A stretch of DNA of 64,000 nucleotides, from the NCBI RefSeq assembly GCF_003071345.1, contig NZ_QCYK01000002.1:1302001-1366000 (forward strand), read 5' to 3'. Source of the DNA: Chitinophaga parva (lineage in GTDB: Bacteria > Bacteroidota > Bacteroidia > Chitinophagales > Chitinophagaceae). This document shows, piece by piece, positions 17,550 through 26,629 of this stretch (its first letter is position 1; every line of letters starts with the position of its first letter). A model generated the notes under the pieces. That model did no database searches and was not told where the DNA came from. It saw nothing but the letters and a program-made list of their open reading frames with translations. A program made the position numbers and the translations under genes.

Positions 17550-19812
17550 CCTCCCGCTCGTTAACGGCACGTAACATATCCCGCAGCAGCGAGTGAATAA
17601 GATGCAGCTGGTCGTGCACATGTTTTACTTCCACCAGTTCTTTGCGTACCTGTGAAGGGGAGCTCTTTTCATCGATCTCCTTTTGACGCGCCTGTAATAG
17701 TTGTTCCAGGTGCGCATCCAGCGGGGCAAATGCTTTGGGCGCTATGTCAAACTCCGGCACAGGGGCAATGGGATTGCCACTATTCACGGCCATTTCAATG
17801 GCGGCCATGCGCTGGGTAAGGTAGTCCATGAACGCACAGAGGGAATCACTGATGGGGCCATACTCCGGGCGGGGATATTGCAGTGGGTGTTGCAGGCCCA
17901 TATTGGCCAGGGTGGCAATGTGTGAAGTGAGCGTGTGATTGAGCACCACGAAATGATATACCTGGCTGCCATTTTTCTGCCGGCGCTTGGGCTCAGAGAG
18001 CATGCGCTGGAAGGCGGCCATCAGGTTGGCCGTATTCACATGCGCTTCTTTGCGGGCCAGCTTAAACTCGGTGACGTTGAAAGGCGCCCCGGTGTAAAGT
18101 TTCATGGTCTGGCCAAAGTAACGGCTGTTAGCCCGGATCATTTTCAGCATGTATTCCGGCAGGTACTTGTACTCCCAGCTGGGCCACAGCAGGTGGCTGG
18201 CCAGGAAGGAGATGGTGCCGCCTATGAACGTGTCCAGTACGCGCTGGGTCACGTTTTCAATGTCTTTCGGATGCAGGAAATGCAGCAGGAAGATCACAAA
18301 CGGGGTGGTAAAGAAAACGCTGATGGTGTAGTTGTAAGTAGTAAAGCTATAAGCCCCCAGGATGCAAACCAGCATCATGGCAAAGATCACCGCGGGCACA
18401 TGTACAAAGTGCAGCAGGCCCAGGGCAAACAAGGCGCCTGCCACGGTGCCAATGAGGCGCTGGGTGCTCTTGGTCTTGGTAACGCTAAAGCCCGGCTTCA
18501 GGATCACCACGATGGTAAGCAGGATCCAGTACACGCGGTGCAGGCCCAGGAAAGGGATCTGCCCCAGCAGGAAACCCGTGATGGTGGCCAGGCTGAGGCG
18601 AACGGCGTGGCGGAAGTTATTGGACCGGAAGCTGAGGTTGTTTACAAACACTTCCACGTCATAGCGCTGGCGGGTCACAAACCTGGAAATGTCCAGGTTG
18701 GGATCAATATTGTTCTGTTTTTCCGCATCCAGGCGGGAAAGGCGGTGCAGGTAGTGGTAGCGCACGGCCATTTCCTCCAGGGTTTGTATAATGCTGTTAA
18801 GGGCCAGCAGCTCTGTTCTTTCCTGGAAGCTGGGCCGGCTTTTCCGATAGTCTGCTACCAGCACTTTCACCTTTTCCAGCTCGCGCTGCAGGTTGTGCTC
18901 CGGCTTGGAACGCAGGCCCGCGCTAATGGCCAGGCCTATATTTTTAAGTTCTTCTGAAAAAAGGTAAATGAGGTGGCGGAAGGGGCCCAGCACGGCATCG
19001 TCCTTAAAAATGCGGTGCAGCTCTTCATAATCAATGTGGGAGGTCATGATCTGCTCCTGCAGGTCCACAGCTTCCAGGAAGATCATGACGAGGCTTTTAT
19101 TGATGGAGGTGGTGCCCTGCTGGTCGGCGCGCCGTTTCAGGAGTAGTTCCCGCACGGACTCTGTCTGTTCATTCACCTTGACCTGCTGGGCCAGCACGGC
19201 AGTGAAATTTTCCTGTACATTGACCCCCGGCAGGTAAAAATTGGCCCGGAGGTCCAGGTAGTAGGCCGTTTCAATGAGGGTATTGCCCAGGGCCTGCTGT
19301 ACATTGAGGTAAGGGCGCACCTGCCAGAGCAGGAGGGCCAGGAAATCGTACCAGAGGCAGCCCGCCAGTACCAGGCTGGCAAACAGGAGTACTTCCCCAA
19401 TGCTGGCCGGGGGCTCGCCGATGACCAGCACCATCACCAGCAGACCGCCAATGCCGATATTGCCGCCCCGGTTGCCGTACACGAGCAGCATGCCGCAAAA
19501 GAAGCATACCAGCACAATCCAGGGAATGGAAAGGAAAAGGTAGGGGATGGCCAGGCCCGTGCCCAGGGCTACCACGGTATTGAGGGCGGTGCTGATAAGC
19601 AGCCCGTTTCGCTTGTGGACGGCGGTGCCCGGTACGTCCGAAATGCCGGTACAGAGCGCGCCGGTAGAGAGGGCAATGCCAATATCCAGGCGCCCCAGGT
19701 AATAGAAAACCACCGAGGGGAGCACCACGCCAATGGTCATGCGCAGCCCGTTGCTGAAATGATAACTGAAAATGAAACGCTTAATGTCGCGTAGGATCCG
19801 CTCGCTGTGCAT
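17545..19812 (-). CDS. FUSC-family inner-membrane protein (YccS-like)
   Basis: 755 residues with the typical duplicated layout: an N-terminal block of about six membrane helices (residues 20-170), a helical cytoplasmic domain, a second membrane block (about 400-520, starting FRHAVRLSLATITGFLLGQIP) and a C-terminal helical domain. The second block is the FUSC (fusaric-acid resistance/aromatic-acid exporter-like) unit. Members include YccS and AaeB; some act in efflux of aromatic acids, most are uncharacterised. No membrane-fusion partner gene is adjacent, so a stand-alone YccS-type role is more likely than an AaeAB pump. The start at 19812 precedes a basic, then hydrophobic, N-terminus. Confidence 0.85.
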   Translation of the reverse strand: MHSERILRDIKRFIFSYHFSNGLRMTIGVVLPSVVFYYLGRLDIGIALSTGALCTGISDVPGTAVHKRNGLLISTALNTVVALGTGLAIPYLFLSIPWIVLVCFFCGMLLVYGNRGGNIGIGGLLVMVLVIGEPPASIGEVLLFASLVLAGCLWYDFLALLLWQVRPYLNVQQALGNTLIETAYYLDLRANFYLPGVNVQENFTAVLAQQVKVNEQTESVRELLLKRRADQQGTTSINKSLVMIFLEAVDLQEQIMTSHIDYEELHRIFKDDAVLGPFRHLIYLFSEELKNIGLAISAGLRSKPEHNLQRELEKVKVLVADYRKSRPSFQERTELLALNSIIQTLEEMAVRYHYLHRLSRLDAEKQNNIDPNLDISRFVTRQRYDVEVFVNNLSFRSNNFRHAVRLSLATITGFLLGQIPFLGLHRVYWILLTIVVILKPGFSVTKTKSTQRLIGTVAGALFALGLLHFVHVPAVIFAMMLVCILGAYSFTTYNYTISVFFTTPFVIFLLHFLHPKDIENVTQRVLDTFIGGTISFLASHLLWPSWEYKYLPEYMLKMIRANSRYFGQTMKLYTGAPFNVTEFKLARKEAHVNTANLMAAFQRMLSEPKRRQKNGSQVYHFVVLNHTLTSHIATLANMGLQHPLQYPRPEYGPISDSLCAFMDYLTQRMAAIEMAVNSGNPIAPVPEFDIAPKAFAPLDAHLEQLLQARQKEIDEKSSPSQVRKELVEVKHVHDQLHLIHSLLRDMLRAVNEREE

Positions 19813-19953
19813 GGGCCAAAATTATAGAAATTTGTTATACGGATCAGAAAATCAACCCCCTAGCCCCACGGCTCCCAGTTTTTCTCCACAGGTGTGTATA
19901 AAATAATGTCATTATTAATGATAAGCCCATTAAATTACCTTTTCCGAATACTA

Positions 19954-19961
19954 TATCTTTG
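19954..19961 (+). promoter_or_regulatory. Candidate -7 element for smc
   Basis: TATCTTTG fits the Bacteroidota TAnnTTTG element and lies 28 bp before the smc GTG start. No clear TTG is found 18-21 bp upstream. Confidence 0.4.
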
Positions 19962-19988
19962 ACACCTCTAAAAAACCGGGAGTAATAC

Positions 19989-22900
19989 GTGCGTTTAAAA
20001 ACATTAGAAATAAAAGGGTTTAAGAGCTTTGCCGACAAAACCGTGCTGAATTTCGATGAGGGGATCACGGGGGTTATCGGGCCCAACGGATGCGGAAAGA
20101 GCAATATCATTGACTCTATCCGCTGGGTGATCGGGGAGCACAAGATCAGTAACCTGCGTTCGGAAAACCAGTCCGGCCTGGTGTTCAACGGCTCCAAGAC
20201 CCGCTCCTCCAGCGGCATGGCGGAGGTGAGCCTGACCTTTGAGAACAATAAGAATGTACTGCCAACGGAGTTTACCACCGTTACCATTACCCGTAAATTT
20301 TACAAGAACGGCGACAGTGAATACCGGTTGAATGACGTAGCCTGCCGCCTCAAGGACATCCACAACCTGTTCATGGACACCGGCGTGAGTACAGACTCCT
20401 ACGCCATCATTGAGCTGGGCATGGTGGATGATATCATCCGCGACAAGGAAAACAGCCGCCGCCGCATGCTGGAGCAGGCTGCCGGCATTTCCATTTACAA
20501 AACCCGTAAAAAGGAAGCCAAGTCCAAGCTGGACGCCACCGAAGGCGACCTGAACCGTATTGACGACCTGCTGTTTGAGATCAACAATAACCTCAAAACC
20601 CTGGAAAGCCAGGCCCGCAAGGCAGAGCGTTACTACGAGGTAAAAAAAGAATACCGCGAAGTAAGCATAGAACTGGCCAAAGCCGCCCTGGAAGGCTTTA
20701 ATATCACCTTCAAAGACCTGCAGGACGAGCAGCAACAGGAGCTGGACAAGAAACTGGCCATGGATGCGGAAATAGCCACCGAAGAAGCAGCCGTGGAAAA
20801 CGACAAGCTGCACTTTGTGGCCAAGGAGCGCGAACTGCAGGAAATGCAGAAAGCGTACAATGAGCTGGTATCCAATATTCGCACCCGCGAAAACGATAAG
20901 AACCTGGCCACCCAGCAGCTTACCTACCTGCGGGAGCGGGAAAAAAGCCTGACCACTTTCCTGGCCAATGCCGATACCCAACTGCAGGGCCTTACGGAAA
21001 GCATCAGCTTTACCCAGCGCCAGAGCGAGGAAGAAGAGGAAGTGTTTGAAACCATGATGGACGGTGTGGAAACGCTGAAAGACCTGGTGGAAGAACGCAG
21101 GGAACAATTCAACCAGAAAAAACTGGCCCTGGAAAGCCTGCGGAAAGACCAGCAGCAATGGCAACGCCAGCAGTTTGAAGCCGAGAAGAAAGTGGCCGTA
21201 GCCGATACTTCCGTGCAAAACCTGGTGCGCACTATCCAGCAGTTGCAGGAAGAAAAGACGCAGCGCCAAACGCAGATCGCACAACTGCAGGACGAAAAAG
21301 AAAGCCTGCAACTCACCGTGCAGGATGCCAGGGCAGACCTGGAAGAGATGATCGCCTTTCACGAAGAGACCAAGGGCAAGATCCTCTCCACCCAGTCTGA
21401 AATGGAAGGCCTGCGTGAAAAACTGGTGAACGAAAACCGTGCACTGGATGCCAAGAAAAACGAGTACGATCTTTTAAAATCGCTGGTAGACAGCCTGGAA
21501 GGCTACCCGGAAAGCATCAAGTTCCTCAAGAAAAATACAGACTGGAACAACAAGGCCCCCATCCTGAGCGATATCTTTTTCTGTAAGGAAGAATACCGGA
21601 CCTGCGTGGAAAACCTGCTGGAGCCTTACCTGAACTACTACGTGGTAAACAATACCGCCGAAGCCGTGCAGGCCATCCAGCTGCTGGACGCCAACAAAAA
21701 AGGCAAGGCCAATTTCTTTATCCTGGACCAGTTCCACCACCAGGCCGGGGCTTTATTTACCCCGCCCAATACCATTCCTGCACTGGATGTGGTGGAGATA
21801 GAAGAGAAATACAAAGGCCTGGGCAATTACCTGCTGGGCAAGGTGTTCATCACCGACGATGCCACTGCCATTGATTACTCCCAACTGCCGGACAATGATG
21901 TGCTGATCACCGAAAAAAGTGGCCGCATCTATCGTGGTAAATATAGCCTGAGCGGTGGCTCCGTAGGCTTGTTTGAAGGCAAGAAACTGGGCCGCGCCAA
22001 AAACCTGGAAAAGCTGGAAGCAGAGATCAGAACGCTGACAGATACCGTTACCAAACTGAAAGAGCAGATCCAGGAAAAACACAACGCAGTACTGGGTTTC
22101 AACAGCCAGCTGAATGAAACCAACATCAACCAGAGCCGTGAAAGGATCAACCAGCTGAACAACCAGCTCTTTGGCCTGCAGAACCGCATTGAGAACTTCC
22201 ATCACCTGGTGGAGCAGGGCGACAAACGCCTGGCAGACCTGCAGCAATCCCTGGATGATAACCAGGAAAGCATTTCCACTGTACGTGATGAACTGGAAGT
22301 GCTCAATGACCGCGTGCACACCCTGCACGACAGCATTGTAGCTGCCGACCGTGCCGCACAGGAAGCAGAAAGCCAGTTTAACCAGGCGAACGTGCAGTTC
22401 AACAACCAGAACCTGCAGCATACCCGCCAGCAGAGCAAGGTGCAGGGCCTGAAACAGGAACTGCAATTTAAACGCAACCAACTCAGTGACCTGCACACGC
22501 AGATCACTAACAATAAAGCCCAGCTGGAAGACGCGGCCGCCAACATTGCCGCCGCGGAAGAAAAGCTGGCTCACGCAGAAGACGGCCTGGTGGAAATGTT
22601 CCGCCAGCGCGAGGAGGACGGTAAAGCCGTGAACGAAAAAGACCAGGAATACTACAACTTCCGGAACACCCTGGCCGAGCGGGAAACCGCCCTGCGCGCC
22701 AAACAACGCAGCCGCGCAGACCTGGAACAGAAACTGGCGGTGCTGAAAGACAAAGTGAATGAACTGAAGCTGCAACTGGCCTCCATGAAAGAGCGCCTCA
22801 GCGTGGAATTTAAAGTGAACCTGGAAGAAGTGCTGGATGAACTGCGCAAGACCAATGACACCATGGAAGAACTGCAGATCAGTGCAGAACGGTTGAAGAA

Positions 22901-23522
22901 ACGTATGGAGAACATGGGCGAGATCAACCCCACGGCCATTGAGGCTTACCAGGAAATGAAGAAGCGCTATGAATTTATCCTGGAGCAGAAGCAGGACCTG
23001 GTGAGCGCCAAGGAATCACTGATGACCACTATCCAGGAAGTGGAGACCACGGCCAACCAGAAGTTCCTGGATACCTTTAACCAGGTGAAAGAAAACTTTA
23101 TCCGCGTGTTCAAGGCCCTCTTTACAGAAGAAGACCAGTGTGACATGATCCTCAGCGATCCGGCCAACCTGGCCGATACCGGCATTGAGATCATTGCAAA
23201 GCCCAAAGGCAAGCGGCCGGCAGCCATTACACAGCTTTCCGGTGGGGAGAAGACACTCACCGCAACGGCCCTGCTCTTCGCGATCTACCTCATCAAACCC
23301 GCGCCGTTCTGTATCCTGGACGAAGTGGATGCCCCGCTGGATGATGCCAACGTGGGCAAGTTCACCAACATGATCCGCAAGTTCTCCGATAACTCGCAGT
23401 TCATCATTGTAACGCATAACAAGCAGACGATGGCTGCTGTGGATGTGATCTATGGCGTGACGATGCAGGAGCCAGGTGTGAGTAAGCTGGTGCCGGTGGA
23501 TTTCCGGAGTTTGAGTAATTAA
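19989..23522 (+). CDS. smc: Chromosome segregation protein SMC
   Basis: 1,177 residues. Walker A is GPNGCGKSN at 31-39. Two long coiled coils flank a hinge (about 510-660, with ESIKFLKKNTDWNNKAPILSD at its start). The C-terminal head has the ABC signature LSGGEKT (from 1083) and Walker B FCILDEVDAP (from 1107). SMC dimers with ScpA/ScpB extrude DNA loops and organise the chromosome; scpA/scpB are not in this window. The start is GTG at 19989, chosen because it begins exactly at the conserved RLKTLEIKGFKSFADKT. A strong terminator follows. Confidence 0.95.
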   Translation: MRLKTLEIKGFKSFADKTVLNFDEGITGVIGPNGCGKSNIIDSIRWVIGEHKISNLRSENQSGLVFNGSKTRSSSGMAEVSLTFENNKNVLPTEFTTVTITRKFYKNGDSEYRLNDVACRLKDIHNLFMDTGVSTDSYAIIELGMVDDIIRDKENSRRRMLEQAAGISIYKTRKKEAKSKLDATEGDLNRIDDLLFEINNNLKTLESQARKAERYYEVKKEYREVSIELAKAALEGFNITFKDLQDEQQQELDKKLAMDAEIATEEAAVENDKLHFVAKERELQEMQKAYNELVSNIRTRENDKNLATQQLTYLREREKSLTTFLANADTQLQGLTESISFTQRQSEEEEEVFETMMDGVETLKDLVEERREQFNQKKLALESLRKDQQQWQRQQFEAEKKVAVADTSVQNLVRTIQQLQEEKTQRQTQIAQLQDEKESLQLTVQDARADLEEMIAFHEETKGKILSTQSEMEGLREKLVNENRALDAKKNEYDLLKSLVDSLEGYPESIKFLKKNTDWNNKAPILSDIFFCKEEYRTCVENLLEPYLNYYVVNNTAEAVQAIQLLDANKKGKANFFILDQFHHQAGALFTPPNTIPALDVVEIEEKYKGLGNYLLGKVFITDDATAIDYSQLPDNDVLITEKSGRIYRGKYSLSGGSVGLFEGKKLGRAKNLEKLEAEIRTLTDTVTKLKEQIQEKHNAVLGFNSQLNETNINQSRERINQLNNQLFGLQNRIENFHHLVEQGDKRLADLQQSLDDNQESISTVRDELEVLNDRVHTLHDSIVAADRAAQEAESQFNQANVQFNNQNLQHTRQQSKVQGLKQELQFKRNQLSDLHTQITNNKAQLEDAAANIAAAEEKLAHAEDGLVEMFRQREEDGKAVNEKDQEYYNFRNTLAERETALRAKQRSRADLEQKLAVLKDKVNELKLQLASMKERLSVEFKVNLEEVLDELRKTNDTMEELQISAERLKKRMENMGEINPTAIEAYQEMKKRYEFILEQKQDLVSAKESLMTTIQEVETTANQKFLDTFNQVKENFIRVFKALFTEEDQCDMILSDPANLADTGIEIIAKPKGKRPAAITQLSGGEKTLTATALLFAIYLIKPAPFCILDEVDAPLDDANVGKFTNMIRKFSDNSQFIIVTHNKQTMAAVDVIYGVTMQEPGVSKLVPVDFRSLSN

Positions 23523-23545
23523 AGAAAAGAAATTTTGAGATAGGG

Positions 23546-23576
23546 AGGAGCGTACGGAATGTGCGCTCCTTTTTTT
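23546..23576 (+). terminator. Rho-independent terminator after smc
   Basis: A 10-bp stem with one G-T pair (AGGAGCGTAC at 23546-23555, GTGCGCTCCT at 23561-23570), a 5-nt loop and a seven-T tract. Confidence 0.85.
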
Positions 23577-23607
23577 ATATTCACGTTACTACCAAAATCT
23601 ACCACCC

Positions 23608-25206
23608 ATGAACAGGCGTCATTTCCTTAAAAGCGGCTCCCTGCTGGGGCTTCCAGCCCTTGGGGGTCTTTCTCTCGCTGCTGCCGCTTCTGGACCTGTT
23701 GTCAAAGATTTTTCCCTTAATGAAGCCACGATAGACCAGTTGCAGCAGCAAATGAAAGGTGGCGCCCAGACCAGTCGCAGTATAACGGAAATGTATATAC
23801 GCCGTATCCAGGAAATAGACCAGGGAGGCCCGCAATTGCGGGCGGTGATCGCGTTGAACCCCGATGCGTTGGAAATAGCTGCTGCGCTGGACCAGGAACG
23901 TGCTGCAGGTAACGTGAGGGGCCCGCTGCATGGGGTGCCGGTGCTGATCAAGGACAATATTGATACAGGCGATAAAATGGTTACCAGTGCAGGTTCCCTG
24001 GCGCTGGCGGAGCACCGGGCCGGGAAGGATGCCTTTATTGTGCAGCAATTGCGCAAGGCAGGGGCGGTGTTACTGGGCAAGACGAACCTGAGTGAATGGG
24101 CCAACTTCCGTTCCACCCGTTCCATCAGTGGATGGAGCAGCCGGGGCGGGCAAACGCGCAGCCCTTATGTGCTGGACCGGAACCCGTGTGGCTCCAGCTC
24201 CGGCTCGGCGGTGGCTGTGGCTGCCAACCTCTGTGTAGTGGCCATTGGTACGGAAACAGATGGTTCCATTGTGTGCCCGTCGTCTGCCTGTGGTATTGTG
24301 GGCATAAAACCTACGGTGGGGTTGCTGAGCAGGAGCGGAATCATTCCGATTTCTGCTACGCAGGATACCGCTGGTCCTATGGCACGCACCGTTACGGATG
24401 CGGCTATTTTACTCACCGCGCTCACTGGTATAGACCCGCAGGACGCGGCCAGTACGCTGAGTGAGGGGCATATACAACACGACTATACGAAGTTCCTGAA
24501 TGCAAAGGGGCTGCGGGGTAAACGCATCGGCTTTGAAAAATCACAATTGAAGCGGCATGAGCGGGTGGATGTATTGGTGGCGCAGGCGCTGGATGTGCTA
24601 CGTGCGCAAGGGGCTACGGTGGTGGAGGTGGACCTGGCTTCCCGTATAAACCCTTTGGGAGAGCATGAATTTAAGGTACTGGAATATGAGTTTAAGGATG
24701 GATTGAACAAATATTTATCCACTGCTAATGCGGGTGTGAAGAACTTGGCGGACGTGATCGCGTTTAACAAAGAACATGCTGATAAGGCGATGCCATATTT
24801 CCAGCAGGAGATTTTGGAGACGAGTAACGTAAAGGGGGATCTGCAAACGCCGGAATATGTGGCGGCGCATAGCGGTAATTTAAGCGTGGCACGGAAGGCG
24901 ATTGATGACCTTTTGCAGCAGCAGCAACTGGATGCTTTGTGCGGGGTAACGTTTGGGCCGTCTTGCTGTATTGACCCGGTTCATGGAGATGCCAATACGG
25001 AATATGATTTTTCAGGGCCGGCGGCGATTGCGGGGTACCCGCATGTGACGGTGCCGATGGGGCAGGTGTTAGGATTGCCGGTGGGGTTGTCGTTTTTTGC
25101 GGGGGCCTGGCAGGAGGGGGCGGTGATCACGCTGGCGTATGCGTATGAGCAGGCTACGGGGCATCGGGTGGTGCCGGGGTTTAAGGAGACGGTGGGGATG
25201 GAGTGA
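23608..25206 (+). CDS. Exported amidase-signature-family hydrolase
   Basis: 532 residues. The N-terminus NRRHFLKSG followed by a hydrophobic stretch to about residue 27 is a twin-arginine-type signal. The amidase-signature triad is visible: Lys115 (VLIKDNIDT), the cis-Ser in CGSSSGS (194-200) and the nucleophile region TDGSIVCPSSACGIVGIKPT (Ser220). Such exported amidases hydrolyse amide bonds of unknown natural substrates, possibly peptides or small amides. It must not be confused with GatA: there are no gatB/gatC neighbours and it has a signal peptide. It has its own upstream gap after the smc terminator. Confidence 0.88.
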   Translation: MNRRHFLKSGSLLGLPALGGLSLAAAASGPVVKDFSLNEATIDQLQQQMKGGAQTSRSITEMYIRRIQEIDQGGPQLRAVIALNPDALEIAAALDQERAAGNVRGPLHGVPVLIKDNIDTGDKMVTSAGSLALAEHRAGKDAFIVQQLRKAGAVLLGKTNLSEWANFRSTRSISGWSSRGGQTRSPYVLDRNPCGSSSGSAVAVAANLCVVAIGTETDGSIVCPSSACGIVGIKPTVGLLSRSGIIPISATQDTAGPMARTVTDAAILLTALTGIDPQDAASTLSEGHIQHDYTKFLNAKGLRGKRIGFEKSQLKRHERVDVLVAQALDVLRAQGATVVEVDLASRINPLGEHEFKVLEYEFKDGLNKYLSTANAGVKNLADVIAFNKEHADKAMPYFQQEILETSNVKGDLQTPEYVAAHSGNLSVARKAIDDLLQQQQLDALCGVTFGPSCCIDPVHGDANTEYDFSGPAAIAGYPHVTVPMGQVLGLPVGLSFFAGAWQEGAVITLAYAYEQATGHRVVPGFKETVGME

Positions 25207-25310
25207 GCCAACTATGCATAGGTATTTATACATAAGTATTGTTATATTGCAATTCTATTTATAAAATCAACTAGAACTGTAACCCTAATCGAAACAAGAC
25301 CAACATTAAA

Positions 25311-25955
25311 ATGAAGCAGTTAGCCTGTTGCCTGGCTTTGGCCAGCCTTTTCGTTGCCTGTAAAAAGGACGACATAATCCCGCCGGTCAATTACCCGGTA
25401 ACCATGATAGCCACTTCCATAAAGATAAAAAATAAGGCGCGTCTAATTACAAAGAACGGAGAGATCAAAGACGCTACCACTATCTCCAACTTCAATAAGT
25501 GGGCGGAAAATTACTTCATACCTGATTCTGTGATGAAGCTGGCAGCAAGTTTTGTTTTTCTTAGTAAAGATTCCGCTAGTGCTTCAGATGGCGATGGGAG
25601 AATAGGTGTTAAAATAAATGGGCCTACCATCTTATTGCAGTATGCGCTGCCATTTTATATTGTGAACCCGGATGGCACGAAGCCTATATTCGAAGAAACC
25701 GATGAAGCCTTACACAAATATCCTTTTATTTTTCCTACGCCAACTACGTGTGTGAAAGTTATCGATACCTATGGTGATATGCATGACCTGATGATGCCTT
25801 TTTATATTTATCACCGGCGGATTGTAAATAACGCTACTCAAACGGATTATGTAGCATCAAGCCCTGGCTCCTGCAATGCGATCACGAAGGTAAAGCTGGG
25901 TGACAAGGATACCCTTTCTCTGCAAACTTATGAGATCTATTATAAGGGACAGTGA
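25311..25955 (+). CDS. Hypothetical lipoprotein
   Basis: 214 residues. The N-terminus MKQLACCLALASLFVACKKDD is a lipoprotein signal with the lipobox FVAC and the acidic KKDD after the cysteine. An Asp close to the lipidated Cys fits Bacteroidota surface or periplasmic lipoproteins. The mature part has no family I recognise; it is rich in Asp, Lys and Thr and includes TTISNFNKWAENYFIPDS. It is flanked by AT-rich gaps and appears monocistronic. Confidence 0.75.
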   Translation: MKQLACCLALASLFVACKKDDIIPPVNYPVTMIATSIKIKNKARLITKNGEIKDATTISNFNKWAENYFIPDSVMKLAASFVFLSKDSASASDGDGRIGVKINGPTILLQYALPFYIVNPDGTKPIFEETDEALHKYPFIFPTPTTCVKVIDTYGDMHDLMMPFYIYHRRIVNNATQTDYVASSPGSCNAITKVKLGDKDTLSLQTYEIYYKGQ

Positions 25956-26016
25956 TGACGAATTGATACATTGTTTCGTTAATTGTCAGGCACAGGATTA
26001 AGACCATTAGCTTAAC

Positions 26017-26047
26017 AAAAAAGGCCCCCTTCAATCGAAGAGCGCCT
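26017..26047 (-). terminator. Terminator after the 113-residue gene
   Basis: Read on the minus strand: AGGC and CTTC pair with GAAG and GCCT around a GATT loop (a 3-nt internal mismatch), followed by TTTTTT. It lies 26 bp beyond the stop at 26073. Confidence 0.6.
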
Positions 26048-26072
26048 CCCTAAAAAATCGTCCGGAGTATGA

Positions 26073-26414
26073 TCAGTTCTCGGCAAATTTCGGCGTCCGG
26101 TAACGTGTTACCAACCCCTCATTTACCCAATTCAAAAAGCGCGATTCATGGCGGAAGTTTGCCGCACCTTCTGTTTCCGGTGCACCCTGCACTTTCACCA
26201 GCGGACCTTCCACAAAATATTTCACCGTGCCAAGCGCCTGTGGATTTTCATCCAGCACGCCTACAATGCGTTGTAATTTAAAAGCTGTCCGGTCCTTGTC
26301 GTGATCTACCGCAACCACTTTCACAATAAAATCCAGATTTCCCAATTTTTCTTTCAGCCAGGAGATAGCGCCAGAGCCGATCCGATAACATTCGCCAGGA
26401 GTTAATTGCGTCAT
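26073..26414 (-). CDS. Small conserved-looking protein of unknown function
   Basis: 113 residues, soluble, no signal peptide or membrane segment. The start at 26414 follows a gap with a -7-like TACATTTG, and the gene has its own terminator, which supports it being real. The N-terminal part (ECYRIGSGAISWLKEKLGNLDFIVKVVAVDHDKDRTAFKLQRIVG) alternates strands and looks like a small beta domain. I do not recognise the family. Confidence 0.7.
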   Translation of the reverse strand: MTQLTPGECYRIGSGAISWLKEKLGNLDFIVKVVAVDHDKDRTAFKLQRIVGVLDENPQALGTVKYFVEGPLVKVQGAPETEGAANFRHESRFLNWVNEGLVTRYRTPKFAEN

Positions 26415-26470
26415 AATTCTTATCGTTTAGTGAGGGTATAAAGGCAAAACCTGTGCCGGGGGCCATGCTA

Positions 26471-26478
26471 CAAATGTA
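26471..26478 (-). promoter_or_regulatory. Candidate -7 element for the 113-residue gene
   Basis: TACATTTG on the minus strand (consensus TAnnTTTG), 57 bp before the start at 26414. No good TTG partner is seen. Confidence 0.35.
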
Positions 26479-26629
26479 AGGTACGCATAAGTGGCGAGAT
26501 GTTAATGCTTGTTAATATGGTAAATAATTTAATATCATATTGATTCTGAATGCATCCGCGATTAATTTACTGCCAATGTTTGATTGCTCGCGATCACTTA
26601 TTAATTTGTTGCCCATTAGGAACCAACGC

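Noticed and set aside
23608..25206. GatA reading for the amidase
   Set aside because: A twin-arginine-type signal peptide and no gatB/gatC neighbours.
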